Shown here piece by piece: positions 1-12,150 of a stretch of 64,000 nucleotides of DNA (positions within the stretch are counted from its first letter, which is position 1; each line of letters begins with the position of its first letter). Origin of the DNA: Flabesymbios commensalis (lineage: Eukaryota > Annelida > Polychaeta > Terebellida > Flabelligeridae); the NCBI GenBank assembly GCA_964017125.1, contig OZ024911.1:35977160-36041159 (forward strand), read 5' to 3'. The notes under the pieces were generated by a model, which saw only the letters and a list, made by a program, of their open reading frames with translations, ran no database searches and was not told the DNA's origin. The position numbers were made by a program, and so were the translations under genes.

Positions 1-379
1 ACAAAATATGTAGTTTAGGACTACTTTTAATCTACTAATATTAACCCAGACAGGGCCTCCAACCACGGCGTAACAGTGCATAATAATAAGCTAGATTATA
101 ATAATTATTATATGACAATAATAGTTGTTGTCTTTTTATTCCAGTCAGATTAATAAGCATCACTGAATCACAGCACCACTCAGGATGCGTTACAGAGTAA
201 TCTGCGAGAAATGCCAGAAATTCACATGGAAAGGTGAGAAAGTTCACTTTAAACCTTTTCTTGCTAAGATATTTTATTTACTCTATTAGTTTAGACTAAA
301 AAGACTAAACATTTGAAAATCTTGATGCCTAAACACACATTTCTTTCCCAATAACTGTGATTCACTCGGCTATTAAAAC

Positions 380-600
380 GCCTTAACCCTTTCTGTGCGG
401 GCACTGTTTTTATGCGTCAGAATCTGATGACTGTAGACGTCATACTGTGACGTAAAGATGGTCCCCGCGCTGAGAGAATTAAAATATTTCTAGTAGTCGT
501 AGACCCATAGCAGTATTCAACTGAAGAAGAAAGAGCTAACTAAGACATTTATGGTGATTTCAAATTTAAAAAATTCAAACGTCTCGTTCTTGCTGGAAAA
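380..600. repeat. Diverged copy of the array-borne CCCTTTC-GTGCGGG MITE
   Basis: The segment beginning TTAACCCTTTCTGTGCGGG and continuing through a GTAGACGTCA palindrome and an ATTTAAAATATTT-like stretch aligns by eye with the start of the element at 30818-31268 in the array introns. Only one end is evident. It is therefore a dispersed repeat, not something private to the array. Confidence 0.55.
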
Positions 601-1920
601 TCATATATATTTATGGTCTCGGTTTTATGCTCTTCACATTTTGCAACTCCAGTATGGCTAAACAATGTCTTCATCTCGGATACAAAAAATACTACACTCA
701 GCGACCGGTGATACAATGGTGGTGTAAGGGTGTGATGAACATTTGCTTACACTTATCTGTAATCCTGCATGAGTTTGTGGTAGCCAGTATCTAAATATTC
801 AGATCGATTACTAAGATAAATTGTAGGTAATGAAAATGTTTGTACAACAGTTATATATTATTATGTTCTACCCTTGACCATTGAAAGCTAATGAATCTTT
901 TTCGTATGTCAAGTCCTATTGTTTGCAGGATGTGGTCGTCATATCAGCGGCAGTGGCCGAGAAAGACAAGTGCTCCTGTAAATAACCTCATAAGCGCAAA
1001 GCCTGAAGAACACCAACATTGAGAGAAAAGCAAGATACCACCTGTAGGCCTAATATAACACCAGAAAAGTCCACACAAGCACGAATTTTCAAAACCCGAT
1101 TGAATCTCACCACTAAGTTATCAAAAAAGAGTAGGGTATATAGGTTCCTATACTGTGTAATATTTACGCTATAACGCCTCGAGTGAGCTATTTTTTTTAT
1201 TTGAAATTCAAATAATAGAAAGATAATATTATTTCAAAAACATTGACATCAAAACTTATTCCAGAATGACAACGCCTTCAATGAGAATACTGATCAGTTT
1301 CAGTGGTGAAAGTGTTCACTGCCACGTGATCAAATATTTGTTTTTAGATGATACGCCTACTGTTTATAAATTTTGCTCTTTTTCCACAATCATATCTATA
1401 AACAGAGTCACGGACACTGTTAGCATGTGCTGTGTCAGGACTCAGGATTATTTGGTACATGTAGTCCCCCATGATTGACCACGACATCCTGTAATGAAAA
1501 ACAAAATTAGAGGAAGTTATGGTGACATGCAATTATGGTTGGTTTAATGTTGGACCACTCTCTGCTGCGGCGGCGGGCTAACCTTATTTCGACATCGGGT
1601 CAACGTATATTATTGGCCATAGTATATTCAAATACAGAATGTGGTGTCCGCTAAAGGGCCCAAGTTTTACAAACGTTACTTTAATGTTGGGCTAGCGTCG
1701 TGGATAGGGGCACACATGTAACAGGGACACACATGTAACAGACGGTTGAGAAGAACAAATTCAGAAAAAAATAGTACGCTGGTTCAATATTCTGCCACCT
1801 CAACATTTCAGCAATAGCCTTTATGTCATCATAACGGTATTTTGAGATCCTCGTAAATTCATGTAATTGAAATACTAGATATATTATAATGTGTTCATAG
1901 ATCCGAGGTACATGTACACC

Positions 1921-1965
1921 GTGTCCCCTAGCAGTTAAAATGTAATTTGAACTGCTAGGGGACAC
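1921..1965. repeat. Perfect 16-bp inverted repeat hairpin
   Basis: GTGTCCCCTAGCAGTT (1921-1936) is followed after a 13-nt loop by its exact reverse complement (1950-1965). Partial copies of the GTGTCCC-TAGCA word follow at about 2000-2015. It is probably the core of a small palindromic element. No gene is adjacent. Confidence 0.7.
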
Positions 1966-3149
1966 ATGTATCCTGATGTATATGTACCATGAGCTAATGA
2001 GTGTCCCTTAGCAATTACTCAGTGGGATATATACAAAACGTGTGTTGCTAGGATACAACATATATACGTATTATGAAAACTATTTTTACGTGAATAAAAA
2101 TAAAACCTGACATGAACATTTAATCGGGCCTATCGTGACCACGTAAATAGAAACAAAACTAACATGCACGCTGCATCAATATGATGTTGATAATATGAGT
2201 TTATCATATTTTATGCAATGTATATAAGACCTATTATTACGCCAATATTTTTTTTCAAAAACATTTGTTGTTGTGTGAGCATTTAGTCGTTTGTTGAACA
2301 GCTAGGAATAAAAAGACTGAGGATACATCACTCGCAGCTGATTGAAAACCCAAAACAAAAACATAGCGGGATTCCATTGATGGCGCTCCTAGCTACAGGA
2401 TTGATGAATATAAGTATCTTGTAATATAACATTATTATTAGTTCTATCTTACCATTGCTAGGGAGGGTAATGTCTTACCATTGAATAGTTTTATTCTTTT
2501 AACTAAATGCTTTTTGGAATAATTCATGTTGTTTGAGCTTGACCTTTCCATCTCATAATATTATTATTTTAGTTCCTTCCTTGACTAAATAATTATGTAG
2601 GCCAATAGTGTACTTAGTAGCCTATACATTGCCATTGCAGCCTGAATAGGCCTACGCTTATTTCCACATAACCCTAGTGTTCAAAGTACATCTAAGAAAT
2701 GTCTAAAATTGTATAATTTTACGATACGTTACCTTAATCTTATTATTCATGGATACCACACAGATATTCAGGGAGGAGCGCTTGACACATTTGCAGTAGT
2801 ATTTGTGGTATAGAGCCTGGTAGTGCATACATATGGTTATCCAAATCCCTGAGCCACACTTTGCGGGGCGGCCGGGCTTCAGTAGGATATGGTAGACATC
2901 AGTGGTAAATAACATTGCTTAGTTGCTATTTCTAGATATACCAATTTTGCTGATGATTTGTTGGCAGTCATTTTAAATTGAACTTTTAGACATTAGACCT
3001 CAGAATTCGGACTTCAAATTTCAGCCATCAGAAGCCCCATGCACGGAGCTTTTATACTTTTAAATATATATATATAATTGTTTTTCAAATGGAATACATT
3101 CAGAATGCCCGGTAAACACATTGACTTGTCTCTCTGTTGAATTATTGCT

Positions 3150-3360
3150 GTATCACTGCCTGCGACGCTGGCCCAACATTAAAACAACATTGAGTCGATG
3201 TTCCATAATTGAACGGATTTGCAACTGTTATTTGAATTGTCAAATGTAGCATTTAAAAGTTTCTACTGTCCATATAAAACACGCAATATTGGCTTAATAT
3301 TGGGCCACTGTCTGCGACGCTGGCTCGGCATTAAAACATTACTGAACAAATGGCATTCGA
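3150..3360. repeat. GCGACGCTGGCCCAACATT palindromic repeat fragments
   Basis: Two pieces contain TCTGCGACGCTGGC flanked by TAATATTGGGCC or CCCAACATTAAAA. The same word occurs at 19410-19466 in an almost complete palindrome, and a decayed version lies near 1545-1580. This is a dispersed short inverted repeat family. Confidence 0.4.
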
Positions 3361-5267
3361 TTTTCAAATCTATGATTTAAAGGGTCAATAGGGCGACCGA
3401 GCCTGTACACCCCGCCCGCATTGCAGCCTCAGTCTATTCACACAATGAATAGACTTCACCCGACATCTGAATCATTGAGCCAACATCTATCCACATATTG
3501 ATCAAGAAAATCCGTAAAAACAACTGGGAATTCCAATTCCAATTAGAAGAATAAAAAGAAGCTAAAACCAAAGGAAACTCAAGATGTTTGCGCATAGTCC
3601 AAACATAAATCACAGTAAACATACGCACATTTTTCCTCCGTCAGCTTATGCTCCATATAATAAATACTGAAGTTACCGTATCAGCTACGCCAACATAAAA
3701 TCTCATTCGGCGGTCACAAGGAAATGGCTTGATGTAAAATCGCTCCAACTTTTATATGCTCTCCACAAGGCACTGACATCGCCATTATTTTGTTAATACA
3801 TCACCACGACATCGTCAAGACATCACCATTACGCCCCCGACACATCCCAGATATTCGTCTGTCCGACCATCGCCGATTTTCAAAATATATGTGGCGCAGA
3901 TAATTCACCGACTCTTCACCTATGCATCATCGAATACTCAGCGAAATTTCGGCGATACTTCCCAGAATATTCTTCGAAGGTTCGTCAGTACATCGCGTGT
4001 GTGTTTTCTTGTGGGACCACACGTTCGATATCGGCACCGATAGCCACCAGAACACGTCTTTTCATCGCCAGTACATCGCCAGACATTCTGGATCTCATTG
4101 AACCATAGCAAGTGATTAACAAAATGCCTTTTTTATAAGTAAATGGCCCCATGGTTGCCAAAACATCCATTTATGGGGATCATTTCTTTATTCAGCATGG
4201 TATTATGATGATTGCCAACCACTGTCATGGCACAATTGAACATCATTGAACATTGATCAGCACAGGTCCAATACTGATTCAGAAAGTTAGTGTAGAGATG
4301 CATTAATCCCCAGGATGCCAGGGTCCAAAATGTCATATGTACGATCCTCAGCAGGTACCTATTAAACAAGCAAACATCTCATGTTCATAGCGTCAGCAAG
4401 ACTGACCACTTAGCTGCTCTAAGTGTGCTCCATAACATTAGTGAATTACTTTTAAAAATTGTCGTTTAGTGCTAGCGGTAAAAAATTATGAAGATGTATT
4501 GCAATAATGTTAAGCTTTGTCGAATCAGTATGCTTTTATATGGATATATCATTTTCCTAGATGGTTTTAAAGTAGATGGGCTGTCATTATTCAGTCACTG
4601 AGTAAACACGCACATCATGGGCAACGTCCACAAAAATGGTATCCGCCCAGAGGAGGCTGGAAGCGAGGTCAGGTGACCACATTTTCGGGCGGGTCAGATT
4701 ACCGACGGGCGAGTTGCGGAAATATTCGCAAACAACATCAGCAGCCGAGAAACATCTCCTGTCATATTTTGTCTGAAACATCACTATATTCATAACTAGA
4801 TTGTTTTATATATAAAATAATTACGGAGTAGTATCTAATACAACATAGACGGCAGAAGCCACACAAGATAATTCCAGCTAACATCTAATGAAAGTAGTTT
4901 TAATAGTTTTTCCTTTAATATCGCTCCCTTGATTCCATTATTATCATCAGCCGACCCGGTCATAAAACCCCTAAATGTACCCCATACTCTGGGCATGCTC
5001 AGTCACGGACGAATTCTCCTTACATAGATGTCGCTCATGTCGCACAGACAAACATTTATGCAAAATATATGCCGTAAATTGTAATTGTATTTTACCTAAA
5101 TTCATGTCCAATATGTCACATATATATCAACTTATGAATCACATAAATATAAGTAATTATATTTATTATAGGCAAGATGATGTTAAATTGACCATAGCTC
5201 ATTAGATTCAGTCCAGAGTAGCTATGTCGAAAGGCCCGGGCGCGGGGCGGCCCCATTCAGGGCTAGC

Positions 5268-5591
5268 TGGACGCCTTAATGCACAACTGAGCCAACCCCC
5301 AAAAATTCGAAAAGTAGTTAAGTGTGCCAAGTGATAGACATTTTGAATAGTCTTTATTTAAAAATTACCCGGAAGTCCAAATTGCACACAACAGGCCACC
5401 TGGTGGCACGGACAAAAACAGCACATGTAAAATCTTTCCATGAATAGAGGATGTGAATGTCGTGTGTTAGGTTAAATCAATAAATATTCCCTCATTCGTT
5501 TTCCTGAATTTACAATAGACCATAAACTTCAACTACATTTATCTCAAAACGAACTTTTGGGGGTTGGTCCAGTTGTGCATAAATGCGTCCA
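5268..5591. mobile_element. Short TIR element (MITE), about 324 bp
   Basis: The left end reads TGGACGCCTTAATGCACAAC and continues GCCAACCCCCAAAA. The right end is its imperfect reverse complement (TTTTGGGGGTTGG, then GTTGTGCATAAATGCGTCCA). The arms are about 40 bp with a few mismatches. The interior has no coding potential, so this is a non-autonomous DNA element. A CAAA microsatellite abuts the right end. Confidence 0.65.
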
Positions 5592-5600
5592 CCTATCCCG

Positions 5601-5711
5601 AACAAACAAACAAACAAACAAACAAACAAACAAACAAACAAACAAACAAACAAACAAACAAACAAACAAACAAACAAACAAACATACAAACAAACAAACA
5701 AACAAACAAAC
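5601..5711 (+). repeat. (CAAA)n microsatellite
   Basis: About 27 units of CAAA (GTTT on the minus strand) with one internal CATA variant. The open frames through it, poly Thr-Asn-Lys-Gln on one strand and Leu-Phe-Val-Cys on the other, are artefacts of a 4-bp repeat having no stop in these phases. Confidence 0.97.
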
Positions 5712-6808
5712 ACAAAAAATCGCTGAATATAGCCAACTTCAGGTTTTCGAAAAAATATGTTTTCGAGAGGAAGATAGAAGTTTTTGGTGCCAAAGTGACC
5801 AATAACATTCCTTCTTTCACCTCAGAGCATTCCAAAAATACTCGAATGTATAGAACAATCACCAAGTGTGATGTTCGGCAGGTGTTTAATAGGAATTTGT
5901 GCAACCGTTTCCCAGTCAAACGCATCTTAAACATTGATTGCACTCTGAAAAATTTACCAAATTATAATCAGCCCTTAAATGGATTAACATTCTTTTATAT
6001 TATTGTCACACTAAAGTATATTCACTTTACTTTAATGCTACGTAGCTTGTAGAAAAGAGGGATACAATCATGCGGAAAAGCACGTGTGTTAGTTTACTTT
6101 TTGACTTTGTCACGTGATTTCCGCTTCCAACCTCCTCTGGTATCCGCCGTAATGTAAATAATATGGTTCACTGGTTCAGTGAAGCAAAACGACACATATC
6201 AGAGCAAAATGCACAAGTTTTAAATTGAAATGTTGCAGTACATTTCCCACTATAATGCTTCGTATGTTTGTATTGTTTTTGTCTAATTAGGAAATCAAAT
6301 GTCTACAGATTATGATAAGTGTTTATTTCGTTAGCCAATATTTTCGGTGTGCTGTGTTGATTGCGAACACATTCCCCAACGTTTCCTTTTTCAATATATT
6401 CACCTACAACACTGTAGTACTTTTAACTTGTTAATGCAGCACGTGCCGAGTTAATCAATACGACTGAAAATCGTATGAAGACTGACGAAACTGCATGTTA
6501 TCATTAGAAAAATTGGTTGAGATCCTGCTCCTATTCAAGCACAATCAGGGCAGTATTGCGACAGCAGGAAGGCCCGAGTCGGGACTTATAATGCTCTACT
6601 CCTATCGAATTACTGCAAGGGATCTCTATAATGCACAGTTAAGTACCATAGACAGCACTTCATGAATTTTAACAGTTTGGCGAATTGTATAGGCACAAAC
6701 CCCGAGTACCTGTGAGTCTCGCTCCACAACCGGAAAGAATGTGCAATCGGGATCGGCCCATTCAACGCAATGCTGGCTGCTACAATGTATGATCATTCTA
6801 AATCCTCA

Positions 6809-6864
6809 CAGTGCGGGGATCGAATTTAGTCGTCAGAATCTGACGTCAGTAGATCCCCACACTG
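6809..6864. repeat. Palindromic GTGCGGGGATC hairpin
   Basis: CAGTGCGGGGATC (6809-6821) pairs with GATCCCCACACTG (6852-6864), and an inner CGTCA/TGACG pair sits between them. The words GTGCGGG and GACGTCA match the MITE family at 380-600 and in the array introns, so this is probably a solo end or short derivative. Confidence 0.55.
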
Positions 6865-6949
6865 TATAATTAAAAGAATATGTGTACATCATGGGATCCA
6901 TTACCTGTTTTACTGCACCTGATGACGAATACTTGATTGTATGTGTGGT

Positions 6950-7090
6950 AAATGAAATTAAATGAATTGAATTTTAGGCCACATATCTGCACATATAGGC
7001 TCCAGAAATTCGAGCCTTCAGTAGGTTCTCCTGACCCAGTTTAGTCTATATGTGCACAAAGGTGGCGTAAAACCCCATTCATTTTATTTT
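6950..7090. mobile_element. Two SINE 3' ends in opposite orientation
   Basis: 6950-7010 carries the minus-strand form of the SINE tail (AAATGAA..., TTTTAGGCCAC, GCACATATAGGCT). 7021-7090 carries the plus-strand form (GTTCTCCTGACCCAGTTTAG, TATATGTGCACAAAGGTGGC, then CATTCATTTTATTTT). The full-length relative is at 20530-20857. The tail-to-tail layout suggests a second insertion into or next to the first. Confidence 0.6.
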
Positions 7091-7142
7091 TTTGCGTACG
7101 GCAAGTAAACAAAATATTTGTAAGTATTAAGATGAACCTCAC

Positions 7143-7273
7143 ATTTTCTGCGCTGACAGTAGGGCCTAACTGTTATTGTCACATTGAATAGCTCCTCTTC
7201 TGGGTTCTTAGTGTGGTTCATCACATTGACACGATAGGCGTTTAATATCGTGGTATATACCGGAACTCGAGAC
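7143..7273 (-). CDS. Modular extracellular-type protein, module 10, exon B (last recognised exon)
   Basis: This 131-bp minus-strand exon lies between a CACAG acceptor and a GTGAGG donor. It begins with one base that completes the split codon of the preceding A exon (TG+G, Trp). It encodes Ser-Arg-Val-Pro-Val-Tyr... with the B-exon hallmark VNVMNHTKNPEEELFNVTI, including the conserved N-H-T sequon. It is four bases longer than the 127-bp B exons of modules 8 and 9. The donor that aligns with the others therefore falls in phase 1, not phase 0. Either the next exon starts in phase 1 or this copy is slightly damaged. No following exon was recognised to the left. Confidence 0.7.
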
Positions 7274-9054
7274 CTGTGACAATGCATTAGAGAACAGTTA
7301 GTGTGTGGAGATAGCGGGCTCAAACAAATTCAATCTCGTCAACAAAGTTTTTTTCATTCACTTTTTCACCCACTTCAGGCTGTGGCTCGCAGCAGCGAGA
7401 CACAAACGTGGGTAAAAAGATCAACAATAATAATAGATACCATCATTGTGTCATTGAAAAAAGTATTGAGTCATTCAAGTGGATTTATGTGACCAATTCA
7501 AATAATATGCATGCAACCATTTTTTCTATTAAAAATGGTCATGCGTATCAAAAATATAATACTGAAATGTTATATCTAAAACATACATTGCTACGCTATA
7601 TTTGAGAATATTATTGTTATTGGTAAACAGCAATTATTGCACAACCTATGACTGGTTATGTTTACGTAGACCAATCGGCGACCATAGTAGCACTGGGATT
7701 GTTAATTTCTTAAATTAACTCAATTTACATTCATTCAACTACTGCGAATAAACATTGCCACAGAAAGTATAATACATGTTAATGCTACAGTCGTCTAAAA
7801 TATTCGAAACAACGTATTAATGGTGGATGTAATACTGCAAAATAGGTAATAAATTGCTTTCGTTTTAAGTTCATGCTATTTACGAGTGCTGTACGGTAAG
7901 CGGATCGAGTCGCCTAGTCCACGGCTAGTTATTCACTAGAACTGACTAGATTATCAGAACGATATATCATCAGTAAAAAATCCGAATAATAGTCTGTAGA
8001 GAATAATCATTTAACATCAGAATTCAATAAAATTAACGTGTCCACAGTGAAATATTTTGAGAGCTCAAATACGCAACTATGCAGCTAAAAAGATGGTCAT
8101 TATTTTGTGAAATGACCTGCAACACTTATTTTGAAATGTATTATCAAAATTTTAAATTTACTATGAAGTTAACATCTTCATTTATTGAATGCATCTCAGG
8201 AAGATGACAATTTAACTGACAAAGTTACCCTGAGTATTTTTTATTATTTAATTGCTCATCACCATTTTTAATTGTATTTTTTATAGATTAATGCTCGTAT
8301 TATTTCGTCATAAAGTTTTAGTTAACTTATTAGTAATATATTATGTTTTATTACTATTGTTAGTGTAACAAGTGAAGTTCTCACTTTTATGACAAAAAAT
8401 AACTCCAGCGCACTTCCGCCTGTTACTATTTACCTAGACAGAATCACATAATTTTAAAAGACGGATTTGCTCGGGTGCAATAGCCACCACGTAGGACGTA
8501 GTATGATACCTGGTATTCTAGAGGTCAATATTATTCAGATACGAGGCCCGGAGATCTCCGGGTCTGATTGCATGAGATAACAGCCCAGTAGCATAATAAT
8601 CTCGTATTCAACGGGTTAAACAGGTCGAAAACTTTTGTGAAACGTGTATAATAACTGTGAGGTTTCAGAATAAATATAACAGTAATTTTTGTCAGGTTTT
8701 TTTCACGCCTTATAGCCTTAGCAAGATCGTATACCAAGTAAAAAGGTTTTTATTTGGCTTTTTTGAAATTAATTTTGCAAAATTTTAAAGATTTTCTACA
8801 TTGCAGAATATATAAATGAATGTACATTTATTTGTTCGCATATTGTCAACATCGATGCGCTCATGTAATGCCATTACAAAACACTCTAGAAATCTATTAT
8901 TCCTATTTATATATATAGCTAACCTATCGCCCTGTTGTATTAACCTGACCTGTTGTAAAACAATTGTTGATGCAGACAACGATTGCGCGGAATATTCGAC
9001 AGTGACTAGATAATTAACTTTGAATACATTAACACAAAATAATATTGTGAAACT

Positions 9055-10970
9055 GGCAAATTAGCCAAGTGCGAAAACAGACGAGCGAATTAGCTGCTGT
9101 AGGGAAAAAAATTACAGAGTACAAAAATAACATTACTAGTGAGATCGACGATATTGACTGCAGGTTGAAACGTGTAGAAGAACCTGTGGATGAGAAAAGT
9201 TTTATAATTACAACGCAGTAAAGTTTCCTGTACGAGATGGACATTAAACACCACGAATCGGATATTGTTATTTTCGGTGTTGATGAGAGTAGCGCGAACT
9301 TGATGGTGTATCAACTGATCAGGATACAAGGAGAACAGTATTCGGAAAAGCTGGCGTGGCTGATGCTGATTTTTTCTGTAGAAGACTTGGAAAATCAGAT
9401 GAGCGCCAGAAACGTCCAATCCTAGTTACTTTCAATGTTAGCTGCAAGAGCAAGAGAGCTAGCATCTTAAAATTTGCTAGTAAACTGAAGGATGCTGATG
9501 ATGAATATAAAACCATCTACGTGAAGAAAGACCAACACCCGTTGATATGGAAGCAATGTAAGTCAAATGTAAGTCAAAGGGATGCTGAAAAAAGTGAGAG
9601 AGCCAGGGCAGAGAACGAGCATAAGGCTGGATTTCAAAAACCATGTTTTCACAAGTTAGAGTTGGTGTGGTTATTGATAGTTGGAAGCCTTCTGTTCGGT
9701 AAGTGATCCAATAAAATTGCATATTTTATCATGGAACACAAATGGTGTAGACAACAAGCTGGAGAACAATAATGTTTTATTTGTGGCTAGTTGAAAATGA
9801 CGTTAATTTTTTATGAAGTCAAAACCAGAGTTAATTTGTCAGTGCCGGGATATAATTTATGACAATATTATAAAAGGCCCATTCCCAGGCAAATGACATG
9901 TATTTCTTAGCTGTTATATATTTTTGATTGTTTGAATGAGTGAATGCAACATTCCGACAGATTAAAACTTCTAGAAACATCCGTTGGCAACGTAATCATG
10001 GTAATCAGGTTTCGAATAAAACGGATTATGACAAAATGTCGGACATTTCATTTTTCTCTTTTAGATCGACCCGTTTTATAATAGACTTTGTCATATTTGA
10101 CAGGAAAAAGGACATGAGTCACCAATTTTATTATTTCCTTCTAAAGATTTTTTTTATCTTCACTAGCCGTAATCAATGCAAAATGTTCTTATCTCATACT
10201 AGGAAAAGTATGAAAGTTTTCAGATGTATCACATTGTCAAAGACGTTGCGAGTTTAATTGCAACGTCATCGCAAAATCACCGCTTTCCTAACAGGCCTCA
10301 CAATTAAGAAACAGGAAGGGTCAACACAGCTGAACTTGCCCGATTGACATGTTTTAAATCTTTGCGGGACATCGTGAACATCCCCAAAATACACAGGCAA
10401 TATTCATGGGATGTTCGTGGCTGGTCTAGTGACAAAAAGGAAGGGATTTTCCTCAGTGTTGCCCCTTTCAGAGGTAAATAAATAAATCAACATTGGACCC
10501 TTCATCTAGACCCTCAGCGGGCAGGTTTTATTGTCAATCCCAATTTAATCAATGTCATGGTTGTCCGAAATTGTACGAACATTCCCAAGTACATATTTAT
10601 CGGGTACATATCTCTTTCAAATGGAGGGTAAAGAAAGATAATATAGATTTACGATGATATAGGCCCAAATAACACAATTTAAAACTTGAATGTTTTAGTT
10701 TAAGGCACTTGGGAATGGGCCTATAAGTAGTAAGCCTACAACAAATGGTCTGCGTGGCGGCTGTGCAGTATTAGTTGAAAATAGTTTGTGCAGTAAAATT
10801 TTATCATTGGATATCACTCATAACGACCAAATATTGATAAAACTTTAGATTTGACCCTCATACATTGTATGGAGATTGCTACATACCACCACGTGACGCC
10901 CCTTACTATGACATTAAGTGTTACGCTATTATACAGGAGATTATAAAATTGAACCACGACAATATATAAT
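9055..10970 (+). mobile_element. Non-LTR retrotransposon (LINE) relic: ORF1 and start of endonuclease
   Basis: On the plus strand, 9069-9220 encodes a charged heptad-like stretch (KKITEYKNNITSEIDD) like the coiled coil of LINE ORF1. 9238-9700 encodes DIVIFGVDESS, then RPILVTFN, ILKFASKLKDA and IYVKKDQHPLIWK in more than one frame, typical of CR1/Jockey-type ORF1 with an RRM-like fold. 9730 onward has LSWNTNGVDNKLENN, the usual start of the endonuclease. The endonuclease resumes at 10739 with GLRGGCAVLVENSLCSKILS and, after a frame change near 10845, LYGDCYIPPRDAPYYDIK. There is no reverse transcriptase; the copy is 3'-truncated and interrupted by the element at 9876-10722. Confidence 0.75.
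9876..10722. mobile_element. TIR element inserted into the LINE relic, about 847 bp
   Basis: GGCCCATTCCCAGG at the left and the reverse complement of GGCCCATTCCCAAGTG at the right bound a segment with no LINE coding. The endonuclease reading stops before it and resumes after it. The terminal inverted repeats are short (12-13 bp). No clear target site duplication could be set. The interior has no recognisable transposase, so it is probably a non-autonomous DNA transposon younger than the LINE. Confidence 0.5.
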
Positions 10971-11003
10971 ATTACTTCGTTATATGAACGAAAGATTTGG
11001 GGT

Positions 11004-11140
11004 CATGAAATAAACTGAATGGGGTTTTAGGCCACCGTTGTGCACATATAGTCTAAACTGAGCCAGGAGAACCTCATGAGGATGGTGAGATGAATGAGAT
11101 GACACTGCCCTCCAGACGCAGGATTCAAAATTTGCACAGG
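11004..11140 (-). mobile_element. SINE fragment, 3' half
   Basis: Minus-strand copy of the SINE tail and body: tail, TGGGGTTTTAGGCCACCGTT, GCACATATAGTCTAAACTG, GAGAACCTCATGAGGATGG, then GACACTGCCCTCCAGACGCA. It ends in the second tRNA-like unit and lacks the first head. It begins just after the LINE relic ends. Confidence 0.75.
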
Positions 11141-12038
11141 TCATCGCCATACTCATCATGCTCATGGGTAACTTCACGTAAAAAAAGGAGAGATCCAATA
11201 ATTATTTATCGGGTAACAAGATTTTTTTTAATCCTTGGCCTTGACCTATGACCTTGAACTTGGGTAAAACAATTGCCGGAGGGGTTGAATGTTTGTATGA
11301 ATTATGAATTCAATCTGTTGCACCGTGGTGGTGTAGTAGCCAAAAGGCTGCATGCGGCGGCGGACACGGCGGTGAGGCACGAAGGGGAAGATATTACCCT
11401 TTCAGGTCCAATTGACCGAAGGGCAAAAAACAGCTTGCCTGTAGATAATACATACAGCAGGATGAATACAGAACACATGCAAGATTTCTGAATACATACC
11501 CACAGGTGAATAAAAGGCATAACACCGTAACTAGCCCTACATCATGGGTGCAACCCAGAAAATACAAATTTGATGTGCAAAATTGAGAAGAAAACATGAT
11601 TATAATTTCAACATTTTTCGAAACAAAACAAAAACATTTTTCACTTCACTTTAAAAAATTATTATCTGGTAATTGAAAAAGTTGCATAATTTTACATTTC
11701 GTTTCATTCTATTCGAAACTAGCATGAGCCTGCCCATCCATATTCGATGTTTTAGCCCATTTTTATGCTTATTTATTTATTTATCGCCCCTAATTAAAAA
11801 AAATGAATATGCAAAACTATAGTTTAACGACATACGCAATGTGGAAGAAATAAATTAATGGTAAATACGTTTTACAGATAAAATAACGTAATGTTAATTA
11901 TTTTGTTACAATTCAAAAATCACGTAACGCCAAGAGGAGGATGGGAGAATGGGTTACTTACGGAGCATAGTCAAAACAAAGTTAAGAGGCGTTACGAAGA
12001 AGAGGGGTGAAAATCGTTTTAAAAAACGTTAGGTGATT

Positions 12039-12150
12039 GTTAACTCTTTAACTGCCAAATTAATCAATTTGAATTTTCACCCACTTGATCAAGTTCTGTC
12101 TCGCTGATGCAATTCACAACTTCAAGTGAGTAATAATTATTCAGGCTTTA
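12039..12150. mobile_element. Fragment of the TTAACTCTTTAACCGCC MITE
   Basis: TTAACTCTTTAACTGCCAAA followed by TTTGAATTTTCACCCACTTG matches the reverse complement of the right half of the element at 13331-13577. An internal hairpin around the CACTTGA...TCAAGTGAG words is retained. Only one end is clear. Confidence 0.5.

Larger units (their letters stand above)
1..7142. other. Left flank: no recognised gene, scattered small repeats
   Basis: No open frame here shows family resemblance, and no further A-type exon of the minus-strand gene was found. The A-exon hallmark (Phe-Pro-Ser-Asn-Asp-Thr) is absent. Either the gene leaves the modular pattern here or its remaining exons are of a kind I cannot recognise. 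The stretch holds MITE fragments, hairpins, one TIR element, a CAAA microsatellite and SINE ends, listed separately. The rest is AT-rich sequence in which I see nothing. Confidence 0.5.

Noticed and set aside
41-247. Possible further minus-strand exon with VTHPEWCCDSVMLINLTGIK
   Set aside because: There is an acceptor-like AG upstream, but no match to A or B exon hallmarks and no donor in a consistent phase.
5510-6052. Open frames of 67-162 codons on both strands at the CAAA repeat
   Set aside because: Microsatellite artefact. The flanks show no protein similarity.
8547-8562. Perfect 16-bp palindrome CCCGGAGATCTCCGGG as a regulatory site
   Set aside because: A palindrome of this length may be a MITE remnant or chance; no promoter or gene lies near. 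Recorded only in the intron entry.
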